From Caulobacter sp. HMWF025 (GTDB lineage: Bacteria; Pseudomonadota; Alphaproteobacteria; Caulobacterales; Caulobacteraceae): 53,889 bases of DNA. Where the stretch lies: positions 1 through 53,889 of the forward strand of contig NZ_QAII01000052.1 in the NCBI RefSeq assembly GCF_003060965.1, written 5' to 3'. The notes beneath the pieces were generated by a model that worked only from the letters and a program-made list of their open reading frames with translations, was not told the DNA's origin and searched no databases. The position numbers and the translations under genes were made by a program. Below are positions 27,392 to 36,038 of this stretch, piece by piece. The stretch's first letter is position 1. Every line of letters begins with the position of its first letter.

Positions 27392-28249
27392 TCAGCCGAT
27401 GGTCACGCCGGGCGGCGGCACGCTGTCGGCGGGAACGAAGAAGTCGGGCATCAGGGTCGCGTCCGGATCGACCTTGTACTGATCGAAGTCGCGAACGCCT
27501 TCGCCGTATAGGAAGGTGTCGTCGATCAGGAAGTTGCCGGAAAAGCTGCGCGCGGGCTTTTCGAAGATCGCATGGGCCGCATCGGCCATGATCTCTACCG
27601 TCCGGCAGTGGCGCAGGCCTTCCTCGCCGGCCAGGGCGAACTGGATGGCGGCTGTGGCGATGCCGGTGCGCGGCCACAGGGCGTTGAAGGCGATGCCGTC
27701 GGCCTTGAATTCCTCGGCCATGCCCAGCACGCACATCGACATGCCGAACTTGGCCATGGTGTAGGCCACGTGCGAGCCGAACCAGTGCGGCTTCATGTCC
27801 AGGGGCGGCGACAGCATCAGGACGTGCGGGTTCTCCGCCTGCTTCAGGTGCGGGATGCAGGCCTTGGACGTCAGGAAGGTGCCGCGCGTATTGATCTGGT
27901 GCATCAGGTCGTAGCGCTTCATGTCGGTCGAAAGCGTGCCAGTCAGCGAGATGGCCGAGGCATTGTTCACGCAGATATCGATGCCGCCGAAGGTGGCGAC
28001 GGCCTTTTCGACCGCCTCATGGACGCTGGCCTCCTCGCGCACGTCGACGACCAAGGGCAGGGCCTTGCCGCCGGCGGCCTCGATCTCGGCGGCAGCCGAA
28101 TAGATGGTACCGGGCAGTTTGGGATGGGCCTCGGCGGTCTTGGCCGCGATCACCACATTGGCTCCGTCACGCGCAGCCCGCAGGGCGATGGCCAGGCCGA
28201 TGCCGCGCGAGGCACCGGTGACGAACAGGGTCTTGTTCTTGAGGCTCAC
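27392..28249 (-). CDS. SDR oxidoreductase (HSDL2-like)
   Basis: The protein has 285 residues. TGASRGIGLAIALRAARDGA, then VVIAAKTAEAHPKLPGTIYS, are characteristic of the hydroxysteroid-dehydrogenase-like 2 group. NNASAISLTGT, the catalytic Ser in MLSPPLDM and YTMAK follow. HSDL2-type proteins act on lipid or acyl substrates; here the SCP2 tail found in the human protein is missing. The GTG start overlaps the upstream stop (GTGA). It is the last gene of a run likely concerned with acyl-CoA metabolism. Confidence 0.9.
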   Translation of the reverse strand: MSLKNKTLFVTGASRGIGLAIALRAARDGANVVIAAKTAEAHPKLPGTIYSAAAEIEAAGGKALPLVVDVREEASVHEAVEKAVATFGGIDICVNNASAISLTGTLSTDMKRYDLMHQINTRGTFLTSKACIPHLKQAENPHVLMLSPPLDMKPHWFGSHVAYTMAKFGMSMCVLGMAEEFKADGIAFNALWPRTGIATAAIQFALAGEEGLRHCRTVEIMADAAHAIFEKPARSFSGNFLIDDTFLYGEGVRDFDQYKVDPDATLMPDFFVPADSVPPPGVTIG

Positions 28250-28773
28250 GGATTGTCTCCCGGAATGGAACGGCCCTGGCGGACGAGCTGGACGCCCAGG
28301 GCGATCCAGGCGAGGGCGAAGCAGCTGGTGGCCAAGCGGTGTGCCAGACCCTGCTCTTTCAGGATCAGACCCGCAAGGCCGATGCCGAGGGCGGCGATCC
28401 AAAGGAAAGCCGGCGTGCGAAAGGGAGCCCTGGAGAGAAGAAGGCAAGCAGACATCATGACCATCCCAGCCGACCAGAGGCTTGCGGCGATCAAGTAGGT
28501 CTGCGGACCCAGAAACTGGGTCGCCGACGAGCGCACCAGCAACACAGCCGTAACCGCCACCACGAAGCCCGCAAGCCCTGGCCAGCCAAGTTGCCGCCCG
28601 GCCGCCGACTGCAGGCCCAGCAGGCCAAACAGCAGCAGCACGTCGATCAGGACATAGACGCCCTGCCGGGCCGGTTCGACCAGATGCGGATAGAGCAGCG
28701 GACCGACCAGATCGATCAGTCCGCCGACCACGGCCGCGATCCCCGCCAGGACCCAGAGCGTCTGGCGCGACAT
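28246..28773 (-). CDS. Hypothetical six-helix membrane protein
   Basis: The protein has 175 residues, nearly all hydrophobic, with about six membrane segments (starting TLWVLAGIAAVVGGLIDLVGP). No family is recognised. The ATG at 28773 is chosen because it overlaps the upstream stop (TGATG), and the next gene overlaps this one by GTGA. It is therefore a translationally coupled middle gene between two SDR dehydrogenases, and may be their membrane partner or a lipid-related transporter-like protein. Confidence 0.8.
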   Translation of the reverse strand: MSRQTLWVLAGIAAVVGGLIDLVGPLLYPHLVEPARQGVYVLIDVLLLFGLLGLQSAAGRQLGWPGLAGFVVAVTAVLLVRSSATQFLGPQTYLIAASLWSAGMVMMSACLLLSRAPFRTPAFLWIAALGIGLAGLILKEQGLAHRLATSCFALAWIALGVQLVRQGRSIPGDNP

Positions 28774-29738
28774 CAGGCCCCCGTCGTCTCGACGGACAGG
28801 GCCCAAAGGCGTTCGGCGGCTTCCGGATCCAGGGCATGAGGCATCACCCCGCTCCAGGGCTTGTCCTTGGTCCAGGGTTCGGCCTGGGCGAGATCTTCGA
28901 GATAGAGACCGCCGACCCCTTCCAGCTCGTCACCGACGGCGGCCCAGACGCTGGTCGAGGCCCCTTCTTCCGTCGTCTTGAAGCCGTCGCGAACCTTACC
29001 GTTCTCGTCGATCCAGCCCATGGCCCGCTGTTCGTCGAGGCTCATGTGGCGCTGCAGCGGCGTCATGATCCCGCCCGGCATCACGGCGTTGGCGAACACG
29101 CCCTGGTCCTTGAAGCGCGCATTGAAGCCGACGGCGAACAGGGCGTTGGCGGACTTGGCCTGACCGTAGCTTTCCCACTTGTCGTAGTCGCGGGCCCGGT
29201 AATGCGGGTCCTCGAAGTTTACCCCGGCGCGGCGATGGCCGATCGAGGACAGCGACACCAGCCGCGAGCTCTTGCCTGAGGCCTTGGCACCGGCGACCAG
29301 GCTGGGGGCCAGCAGGACCGACAGCAGGTAGTGGCCGAAATGGTTGGTGCCGATCTGCATCTCCAGCCCGTCCTCGGTATAGGCGAGCGGGCAGGCCATG
29401 ACGCCGGCATTGTTGATCAGGATATTCAGGGGGCGATTGGCCCAGCGCTCGGCAAAGGCCCGGATGGAGCTGAAGCTGGACAGGTCCAGCATCGACCATG
29501 AGGCCTTGGCTCCTTTGGCGGTCTTGTTGACCTCGACCACGGCCGCGTCACCGAGATCGGGCTTGCGCACGGCGATGATCACCTCGGCCCCGGCTTCCGC
29601 GAGCGCCCTGGCGGTCTCGATGCCGATCCCGGTCGCAGCCCCGGTGACGATGGCGACCTTGCCGGTCAGGTCATGGCCGGCGACCACGTCGCGGGCCGGA
29701 GTCATCGGCTTGAAGCCGGAGGTGATGCGGTCAGTCAT
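28773..29738 (-). CDS. SDR oxidoreductase (retinol dehydrogenase/WWOX-like)
   Basis: The protein has 321 residues. TGAATGIGIETARALAEAGA, LINNAGVMACPLAYTEDGLEMQIGTNHFGHYLL and the catalytic YGQAK with a preceding SLSSIGHR place it with the retinol-dehydrogenase-type SDRs. Bacterial members reduce varied ketones or lipid-like alcohols. It is preceded by a 114-base gap with a hairpin after the enoyl-CoA hydratase gene. Confidence 0.9.
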   Translation of the reverse strand: MTDRITSGFKPMTPARDVVAGHDLTGKVAIVTGAATGIGIETARALAEAGAEVIIAVRKPDLGDAAVVEVNKTAKGAKASWSMLDLSSFSSIRAFAERWANRPLNILINNAGVMACPLAYTEDGLEMQIGTNHFGHYLLSVLLAPSLVAGAKASGKSSRLVSLSSIGHRRAGVNFEDPHYRARDYDKWESYGQAKSANALFAVGFNARFKDQGVFANAVMPGGIMTPLQRHMSLDEQRAMGWIDENGKVRDGFKTTEEGASTSVWAAVGDELEGVGGLYLEDLAQAEPWTKDKPWSGVMPHALDPEAAERLWALSVETTGA

Positions 29739-29802
29739 GGCGTTTCTCCCGATGTTTTTGTTATGTATTCAAGGTTTTACGCAACGCGAACAGCGACAGT
29801 CC

Positions 29803-29835
29803 TTCCGGATGCCTCGCAAGCGGAGGCGTCCGGAA
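29803..29835 (-). terminator. Long hairpin between the hydratase and SDR genes
   Basis: TTCCGGATGCCTC (29803-29815) and GAGGCGTCCGGAA (29823-29835) form a 13-bp stem with one G-U pair and a seven-base loop, beginning 17 bases after the hydratase stop in the minus direction. It lacks a U-tract. It may stabilise the 3' end or set the ratio of upstream to downstream genes. Confidence 0.5.
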
Positions 29836-29852
29836 TGAGCGGCCGGGCAGGT

Positions 29853-30623
29853 CTAGCCCACCTTGCTGAAGTCGGCCGGACGCCGCTCGGCGAAGGCCAT
29901 GAAGGCTTCGCGGGCCTCGGCGGTCTGCAGGCGCTCGGCGAACAGGGCCCCTTCGGTATCCATCAGGGCAGCGATCTTTTCGGCATCGCGCATCAGGGTC
30001 TTGGTGACGGTCAGGGCCCCCAGCGGTCGCCGGGCCAACTGGTCGGCGGCGGATCGTGCACGGGTGCGCAGCTCGTCCAGCGGAACAACGGCGTTTGAGA
30101 GGCCCCAGGCCGCTGCAGTCGTGCCATCGACGGCTTCGCCCAGGGCGAACATGGCATAGGCGCGGGCATGGCCGATCCGGGCCGGCAGCAGCCAGCTGGA
30201 GGCCGCTTCAGGGACCAGGGCCAGGTTGACGAACGGCGTGGTCAGGCGCGCGTCGGGGCTGGTGAACACCAGGTCACAATGCAGCAGCATGGTTGTTCCC
30301 ACGCCCACCGCCTGGCCGTGCACGGCGGCGATCAGCGGCCGCGTGGCGTTGGCCAGCGCCTTGAGGAACCGGGTCACATGGCGTTCACCCGAGAAGGCCC
30401 CGGTCGCCTGGGCCGTAAAGTCACCCAGATCGTTGCCGGCCGTGAAGCTGTCGCCGTCGGCCTGGAAGACGATCACCCGGATCGACGGATCCTTTTCGGC
30501 CGCTTCCATGCTGTCGGCCAGCACACCGTACATGGCGTTGGACAAGGCATTCTTCTTCTCGGGCCGGGCCAGGGTGATTGTCATCACGCCGGCGTCGATC
30601 GCGACCTTCACGTGGTCGGTCAT
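29853..30623 (-). CDS. Enoyl-CoA hydratase/isomerase family protein
   Basis: A crotonase-fold protein of 256 residues. FTAGNDLGDFTAQ holds the CoA oxyanion region. The second conserved glutamate is kept in VPEAASSWLLP, but the first (the usual GGGCE) is replaced in GVGTTML. Together with the PExxSSxxLP motif this fits delta3-delta2-enoyl-CoA isomerase better than hydratase. The start overlaps the MarR stop (ATGA). It sits in a run with MarR, MBL hydrolase and SDR genes. Confidence 0.9.
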   Translation of the reverse strand: MTDHVKVAIDAGVMTITLARPEKKNALSNAMYGVLADSMEAAEKDPSIRVIVFQADGDSFTAGNDLGDFTAQATGAFSGERHVTRFLKALANATRPLIAAVHGQAVGVGTTMLLHCDLVFTSPDARLTTPFVNLALVPEAASSWLLPARIGHARAYAMFALGEAVDGTTAAAWGLSNAVVPLDELRTRARSAADQLARRPLGALTVTKTLMRDAEKIAALMDTEGALFAERLQTAEAREAFMAFAERRPADFSKVG

Positions 30624-31063
30624 GCGGGGTCTCCTTTGGGGAACTTGGTCTGCAGGCTGAGCAGCCAGCGGGCGACCACGGCAATCTCCTGCTCAGAGAA
30701 GCCGTCGGTCAGATTGGCGTTGATGCCGTCGAGGCCGCCCTTGGCGTAGTCGCGGGCGGCGCGGCCCTTGTCGGTCAGATAGAGGCGCATGGCCCGACCG
30801 TCAGCCGGATCGGCGCGCCGTTCGACGAGGTCCACCCGGGTCATGCGGTCGATGAGGCCGGTCATGGCCGACGGAGCCAGATCAAGGGCTTCGGCGGCCT
30901 CGCCGATCAGGGCCCCGTCACGCTGGCCGAGGAAAAACAGCACGCCGGACTGGGCCGACGTCAGGCCGCCCTTGGCCGCCATGGCCGCCTCGATCCAGCG
31001 CTGGACGCGCCGGTTGCCGGCGTTCAGCAGGAAGACAAGGCGGCGATCGGGCGGGACGGACAT
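30620..31063 (-). CDS. MarR-family transcriptional regulator
   Basis: The protein has 147 residues. The winged helix covers about 35-105: SAQSGVLFFLGQRDGALIGEAAEALDLAPSAMTGLIDRMTRVDLVERRADPADGRAMRLYLTDKG. DxRxxR-type wing residues are present. It overlaps the start of the enoyl-CoA hydratase gene and follows the MBL hydrolase by 31 bases. It probably senses an acyl-CoA or aromatic ligand and controls this run. No clear operator is identified. Confidence 0.92.
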   Translation of the reverse strand: MSVPPDRRLVFLLNAGNRRVQRWIEAAMAAKGGLTSAQSGVLFFLGQRDGALIGEAAEALDLAPSAMTGLIDRMTRVDLVERRADPADGRAMRLYLTDKGRAARDYAKGGLDGINANLTDGFSEQEIAVVARWLLSLQTKFPKGDPA

Positions 31064-31094
31064 CGCCTGACGCTAATACTTCGCGCACGAAATA

Positions 31095-32186
31095 TCAAAC
31101 GGATGTTTCGGCGTTCGTCCCTGCGCGGTACCAAGCGACGCCTGTGTCATCCACATGCCGCGAGATCCTGCCCCGACCGATCAGGCAGTTGAGATGCGAC
31201 AGGGCCTCGCCCGTGGCCATGCCCAGCAGGTCGGGTCCGATGGGCCGGGCAAACAGCGCGCCGAACGTGTCGATGACCCGCTTGGGCTCGGCCAGCTTCT
31301 CTTCCAGACGCGAAAGACCCCGCTCATGGCCGGCGATCAGGTTGTCGATCCGCGAATGCAGGCCGTGGAACGGATCATTGTGCGCCGGCAGGACCAGCAC
31401 GCTGTCGGGCACGACCGACTTGACCTTGGCCAGGGAGGTCAGCCAGTCGCTCAGGGGATCGGCTTCGGGCTCGGTCGGGAATACCGAGACATTGGATGAA
31501 ATGCGCGGCAGCACCTGGTCGCCACTGATCAGCAGGCCGAGCTCGGGGCACCACAGGCAGGCGTGGTCGGGTGAGTGGCCCTGGCCGGTAACGACCCGCC
31601 AGGTCTTGCCGCCGATGTCGAAGTCCTCGCCGTCGGACAGCCGCCGGTAGCTGTCGGGCAGGGCATAGATCGCCTTGCCGAAGCCGCCGAAGCGGGCCTT
31701 GTAGTTCTCGATGGCATCCTCGTCCCAGCCGGCGGCCGTGAAGAAGCGCACGCCGTCTTCCGGGGCCTCCCGGCCGGTGTCGGCCACCAGCATCCTGCAC
31801 TGGAAGTACTCCAGTCGCGTCATCCACAGCCGGCAATCGAACTTGCGCACGATCCAGCCGGCCAGGCCGACATGGTCGGGATGCAGGTGGGTGCAGATCA
31901 CCCGGGTGATCGGCTTGCCCTCCAGGGCACCGGCGAAGGCGGCCCGCCAGGCCTGGCTCGTTTCCTTGGTCTGGACGCCGGTATCGACGATCGCCCAGCC
32001 CTCGCCGTCGGCGATGGCCCAGACATTGATAAACTGAAGTGAGCCCCCGAGCGGCTGGCGCAGCCACAGAACACCCGGGGCAACCTCGACCGCTTCGCCG
32101 GTGCCCTGCTCCGGTACGGTTTCAAAAGGATAGATCAGCTTGGGGCGGCGGGGTTCCGGTGCCTCGTCTTCGATACCGTCTCGCAT
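31095..32186 (-). CDS. Metallo-beta-lactamase fold hydrolase
   Basis: The protein has 363 residues. The dinuclear metal motif is THLHPDHVG; a further His lies in GHSPDHACLW. The C-terminal 100 residues hold a helical domain seen in the LACTB2/hydroxyacyl-type members (LVLPAHNDPFHGL, with another metal His). Function could be thioester or phosphodiester hydrolysis. It is first in the minus-strand run and divergent from the five-repeat exported protein. Confidence 0.9.
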   Translation of the reverse strand: MRDGIEDEAPEPRRPKLIYPFETVPEQGTGEAVEVAPGVLWLRQPLGGSLQFINVWAIADGEGWAIVDTGVQTKETSQAWRAAFAGALEGKPITRVICTHLHPDHVGLAGWIVRKFDCRLWMTRLEYFQCRMLVADTGREAPEDGVRFFTAAGWDEDAIENYKARFGGFGKAIYALPDSYRRLSDGEDFDIGGKTWRVVTGQGHSPDHACLWCPELGLLISGDQVLPRISSNVSVFPTEPEADPLSDWLTSLAKVKSVVPDSVLVLPAHNDPFHGLHSRIDNLIAGHERGLSRLEEKLAEPKRVIDTFGALFARPIGPDLLGMATGEALSHLNCLIGRGRISRHVDDTGVAWYRAGTNAETSV

Positions 32187-32243
32187 GGACTGGCTCCCTT
32201 CGTTCAGGCTGTCGCCATGTTTTCGCTCATCTCGGAGGACATC

Positions 32244-32273
32244 TTGACCCCTAACGCAAGGGCGCGCTTATGT
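32244..32273 (+). promoter_or_regulatory. Candidate promoter of the five-repeat protein gene
   Basis: TTGACC (32244-32249) and TTATGT (32268-32273) are spaced by 18 bases, consistent with a housekeeping-type promoter about 35-60 bases upstream of the start. Seen by eye only; not tested. Confidence 0.35.
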
Positions 32274-32306
32274 CCGCGCGAGGAATCGACCCAGGAGATG
32301 TTTCCC

Positions 32307-33647
32307 ATGAGGCCACTCGCGATCGGCTTGGCCGCCGCCCTCGCGCTCGGCGCGCTTATCCCTGCCGCCGTCATTTCGGCGCCGAAGGAGGACAAGGCGA
32401 AGGCTGCCATTGACGCCAAGGCCCGCACGGCGGGCATGGCGGCCGCCCCGGCTTTGATGCAAAGCCTGAACGCCGGTTGCACCGTTTCTGACGCCCGCCT
32501 GATCGGCGAGGACAAGAAGACGGCGACCGGCTATTACGAGGTAGCTTGTGCCGAAGGGATGGGCTTTGCGCTCATCGCCAAGAAAGACACTCCGCCGCAG
32601 GCCTTCAGCTGCCTGGAATCGAGCCAGCCGGCTGCTGACGGCAAGCCCAGCGCCCTGGCCTGTATCCTGCCCGGCAATGCCGACCAGAAGGCCATGCTGA
32701 AGCCCTTCATGGCCAAGGCCGGAACGGCCTGTGACATCATCAACGCCCGCGCAATCGGCTCGGGGGCCAAGAATTCCTACTTCGAAGTGGCCTGCGGCAA
32801 TGCCGGCTACATCGTCCAGACCACCAACCCGGCCAACCCGGCCGCCGAGGTCGTGGCCAACAACTGTCTTCTGTACGAAGAGGGTGCCAACATCAGCTGC
32901 AAGCTGACCGACAAGGCCACCCAGCTGGCCGTCGTCGATACCCTGACCGCCGCCTCGGGCAAGAACTGCACGGTCAAGGACAAGCGCTACATTCTCAGCA
33001 CCAAGGTCGACAACTATTTCGAAGTCGCCTGCGCTGACGGCAAGGGCTACGTCTTGCAGCAAGCAGCCGCTGGCGGAGCCCTGACCCGCACCATCGACTG
33101 CGCCCAGGCCGGCTTCGTCGGCGGTGGTTGTACCCTCACCGATGCGGTTGCGGCCCAGACCGAACAGGCCGGCCTCTACACCAAGCTGGCCACCAAGGGC
33201 GGCTTTGACTGCCAGGTGGAAAAGTACGGCATGCTGCCGACCGACGACAACCGCAAGGAAGTCGTCGAGCTGAAGTGCAAGAACCGTCCGGACGGCGCCA
33301 TCGCGATCTTCTCGACGGGCCCGGCGGTGATCTATGACTGCCTGACCTCGGAGATTAACGGCTATCGCTGCAGCTTCTCCAAGTCGGACACCTCGTTCCC
33401 GCGCCTGTCGGCCGACCTGAAGGCCTATGGCAAGGGCTCGTGCGAAGTGTCGGGCGTTCGCCTGGTGGGTCGCAACGACACCGAGGGCTATGTGGAAGTC
33501 GCTTGCGCTGACGGCCTGCCGGGCTGGGTGATGAGCTATCCGGTCAACACCCCGAACCCGAAGTCGAAGGAAATCCTGTCCTGCGCTCAGGCCAAGGGGA
33601 TCGGTGGCGGTTGCAAGCTTCCGACCAACGCCTCCAAGAAGAGCTGA
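32307..33647 (+). CDS. Exported protein of five tandem four-cysteine repeats
   Basis: A 446-residue protein with a signal peptide (cleavage near residue 25) and no recognised family. Five consecutive units of about 77-84 residues each hold exactly four cysteines: 58/81/102/119, 142/163/187/198, 221/242/265/275, 302/324/345/355 and 379/400/426/436. All 20 cysteines lie in the repeats. Each unit opens with C-x-V/I and then the strand Y(Y/F)EVAC or a variant, followed by a hydrophobic strand, and closes with a paired CxxxxxxxxxC. Unit 4 is the most divergent (VVELKC). Two disulfides per unit in the periplasm are likely. The ATG at 32307 is nine bases after AGGAG. A strong terminator follows, so it is monocistronic. 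Function unknown. Confidence 0.9.
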   Translation: MRPLAIGLAAALALGALIPAAVISAPKEDKAKAAIDAKARTAGMAAAPALMQSLNAGCTVSDARLIGEDKKTATGYYEVACAEGMGFALIAKKDTPPQAFSCLESSQPAADGKPSALACILPGNADQKAMLKPFMAKAGTACDIINARAIGSGAKNSYFEVACGNAGYIVQTTNPANPAAEVVANNCLLYEEGANISCKLTDKATQLAVVDTLTAASGKNCTVKDKRYILSTKVDNYFEVACADGKGYVLQQAAAGGALTRTIDCAQAGFVGGGCTLTDAVAAQTEQAGLYTKLATKGGFDCQVEKYGMLPTDDNRKEVVELKCKNRPDGAIAIFSTGPAVIYDCLTSEINGYRCSFSKSDTSFPRLSADLKAYGKGSCEVSGVRLVGRNDTEGYVEVACADGLPGWVMSYPVNTPNPKSKEILSCAQAKGIGGGCKLPTNASKKS

Positions 33648-33671
33648 TCTGGCCTTCAGGCTGAAACAGCA

Positions 33672-33704
33672 AGCCCGCCGGGAGGGATCCCGGCGGGCTT
33701 TTTT
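33672..33704 (+). terminator. Intrinsic terminator after the five-repeat protein
   Basis: AGCCCGCCGGG and CCCGGCGGGCT form a perfect 11-bp stem around AGGGAT, followed by six T residues. This is the strongest intrinsic terminator seen in the window. Confidence 0.95.
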
Positions 33705-33729
33705 GTCGCCGAAGGTCAGGCTGAGCCGC

Positions 33730-34407
33730 TCAGCGTAGGCTCATGACCTCGTTGAGGGGCAGTTTGCGCTTGGCGTGGGCCGGGACGGTGGCGTCCTGCG
33801 CCGGGTGGCCAACCACCAGCAGGATATAGGGTTTTTCGTGGTCCGGCCGCCCGAGGGCCGTGTTGAGAAAGCCCATCGGGCTCGGCGTATGGGTCAGGGT
33901 CGCCAGGCCCGCCTCGTTGAGCGCCGCGATCAGGAACCCCGTCGCAATGCCGACCGATTCGGGCACGTAGTAGTGTTTGATCTTGTCGCCTTCGGCATCG
34001 AAGCCATGTCGCTGGCCAAAGATGGCGATCAGCCAGGGGGCGGTTTCCAGGAAGGGCTTGTCGGCGTCGGTGCCCAGGGGCGCGAGCGCGTCGAGCCAGG
34101 CTTCTCCGGCCCGGCCGGCGTAGAATTCCCGCTCTTCGGCCTCGGCCGCGGCCCGAAGTTCTGTCCGCAAGGGGCCAGGGCCGATCAGCACAAATCGCCA
34201 GGGCTGCTGGTTGGCCCCGCTGGGGGCTGTTGCCGCTGCCTCGATACAGCGCTCCACCACCGCCTGGGGCACCGGCCGGTCGCTGAAGTCGCGAATGGTA
34301 TGTCGGCGGCGAAGGCGGGCCAGGGCTGCCTCTGCACGCTCCAGCATCTGCTCGTCGGTCAGATCCCAGCGATCCGGCAGGGGCAGATGGGAGGGCTCGC
34401 TCGACAT
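33730..34407 (-). CDS. Nitroreductase family protein (iodotyrosine deiodinase-like)
   Basis: An FMN-dependent oxidoreductase of 225 residues. The N-terminal [20 protein letters not shown] and [20 protein letters not shown] are canonical. The lid region [32 protein letters not shown] resembles the iodotyrosine deiodinase branch, which reductively dehalogenates aromatic rings. The start lies 11 bases after the stop of the TPP enzyme gene. It may process aromatic compounds together with its neighbours. Confidence 0.88.
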   Translation of the reverse strand: MSSEPSHLPLPDRWDLTDEQMLERAEAALARLRRRHTIRDFSDRPVPQAVVERCIEAAATAPSGANQQPWRFVLIGPGPLRTELRAAAEAEEREFYAGRAGEAWLDALAPLGTDADKPFLETAPWLIAIFGQRHGFDAEGDKIKHYYVPESVGIATGFLIAALNEAGLATLTHTPSPMGFLNTALGRPDHEKPYILLVVGHPAQDATVPAHAKRKLPLNEVMSLR

Positions 34408-34418
34408 GGTGGGGCCCG

Positions 34419-35960
34419 CTATCGCATCGCCGCTTCAATGAAATGCGGCCCTGGCGTCGTCATGGCCCGTTCCATGGCCGCGTCGAAGGCTTCTGCCGTA
34501 TCGACCCGCTCGGCGGGCATGCCCAGGCCGGTGGCCAGGGCGACCCAGTCGATCTTTGGGTCGCCGAGATCCAGCAGTCGAGAGGCCTTGGGTCCAGGCT
34601 CGCCACCGCCCGTGCGCCCCATCTCAATGCCGAGGATGCGATAGGCCCCGTTGGCGAAGATGACGACGGTGACGTCCAGCTTTTCACGAACAATCGTCCA
34701 GAGGCCCTGCACGGTATACATGCCTGCGCCGTCGCCGTTCAGGCTGAGGACCTTGCGGCCTGGGCAGGCCACGGCCGCGCCGATGGCGACTGGGATGCCC
34801 TGGCCGATGGCTCCGCCGGTCAGGCTCAGCCAGTCATGGGCCCGGGCGTTGCGGGTCTGGGTGAAGATCGGCAGGCCGGCGGTCACCGCGTCGTCCGAAA
34901 TGATCGCGTCCGTCGGCATATGGCGGGCAATCGAAGCCCCCATGGCCCAGGCGTCGAACTTCCCGGCTGGTGAAGCCGGCGGCGCATAGGCCTCGACGGT
35001 GCCGTTGGCCGGAGCGCCCAGGGCATCGGCCAGGGCGTTCAGGGCTGCCGGGGCATCGATCTCGCGACCGCACAGCGTCGCCGTCGCGCAGCCCTCCGGA
35101 ACCAGGACGCTGGGCCGGTCCGGATAGGCGAAGAAGGCCACAGGCTGGCTCGTACCGGCCAGGACGATCAGATCAACGCCGGCCAGATCCTTCAGGGCCT
35201 GTTCGCCGAAATACATCATCTTGTCAGGCCGGAACCGGCCTTCGCCTCGTGACTGGCGAGCGGTGAAGGTGTCGGTCAGCACCCGCACACCTACGGCAGC
35301 GAGGCGGCCGGCTGCGGCGATGCCTGCCTCGCAGCAGCCGCTGGAGCCCAGTAGAATCGTGGGCTTGACGGCAGTCTTGATCGCAGTAGCAACGGCGGCG
35401 ACCGCCGCAGCGTCGGGCGCGGTGGGCCGCGGAATCTCGATCACTGGTCCAGCGGTATTGGTCTCGTTCCAGGCGCTGTCAGCCGGCAGGATCAGGCAGG
35501 CATTGCCGCCGGGTGCGCCATAGCTGGCGGCCACGGCCTCGGCGGTCAGCGGGCCGACCGTATCGGCGCTGTCCGCAGACTTGACCCAGATCGAGTTGGG
35601 CGCAGCCAGGGCGGCGATGTCGGAATTGAGCGGCGCGTCATACTGGCGGTGGTCGGTGGCATGGTCACCGATCACATTGACCACCGGCGTATAGGCCCGA
35701 CGCGCATTGTGCAGGTTGGCTGCGCCGTTCGCATAGCCGGGGCCCAGGTGCAGCAGGGTACAGGCGGGCTTGCCGGCCATCCGGCCATATCCGTCGGCCG
35801 CGCCGGTCGCCACGCCTTCGAACAGGCACAGGACGCTGCGCATCCGGGGCTCGCGGTCCAGGGCGGCGACGAACTGCATCTCGCTGGTGCCGGGGTTGGC
35901 GAAACAGGCAGTGACGCCGTTGTCGGCCAGGGTCGTGATCAGGGCGTCGGCGCCGTTCAT
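34419..35960 (-). CDS. TPP-dependent enzyme (acetolactate synthase large subunit/benzoylformate decarboxylase-like)
   Basis: The protein has 513 residues. The TPP-activating Glu lies in [16 protein letters not shown], and the TPP-binding GDG motif is [15 protein letters not shown]...FANGAY. No FAD or small-subunit signature is visible. The group includes acetolactate synthases and aromatic 2-oxoacid decarboxylases, and stand-alone copies next to CoA ligases are common. The ATG at 35960 ([15 protein letters not shown]) fits the family N-terminus. Its position between a feruloyl-CoA-type ligase and a nitroreductase suggests aromatic catabolism rather than branched-chain amino acid synthesis. 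Confidence 0.88.
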   Translation of the reverse strand: MNGADALITTLADNGVTACFANPGTSEMQFVAALDREPRMRSVLCLFEGVATGAADGYGRMAGKPACTLLHLGPGYANGAANLHNARRAYTPVVNVIGDHATDHRQYDAPLNSDIAALAAPNSIWVKSADSADTVGPLTAEAVAASYGAPGGNACLILPADSAWNETNTAGPVIEIPRPTAPDAAAVAAVATAIKTAVKPTILLGSSGCCEAGIAAAGRLAAVGVRVLTDTFTARQSRGEGRFRPDKMMYFGEQALKDLAGVDLIVLAGTSQPVAFFAYPDRPSVLVPEGCATATLCGREIDAPAALNALADALGAPANGTVEAYAPPASPAGKFDAWAMGASIARHMPTDAIISDDAVTAGLPIFTQTRNARAHDWLSLTGGAIGQGIPVAIGAAVACPGRKVLSLNGDGAGMYTVQGLWTIVREKLDVTVVIFANGAYRILGIEMGRTGGGEPGPKASRLLDLGDPKIDWVALATGLGMPAERVDTAEAFDAAMERAMTTPGPHFIEAAMR

Positions 35961-36038
35961 TCTGCTGTCTTTCCCTACTGTCCTGTTGTTCCGGGCGCGT
36001 GCCGGCAACTCCGGTTCGGTGCCCCGGATTGTATGGTC

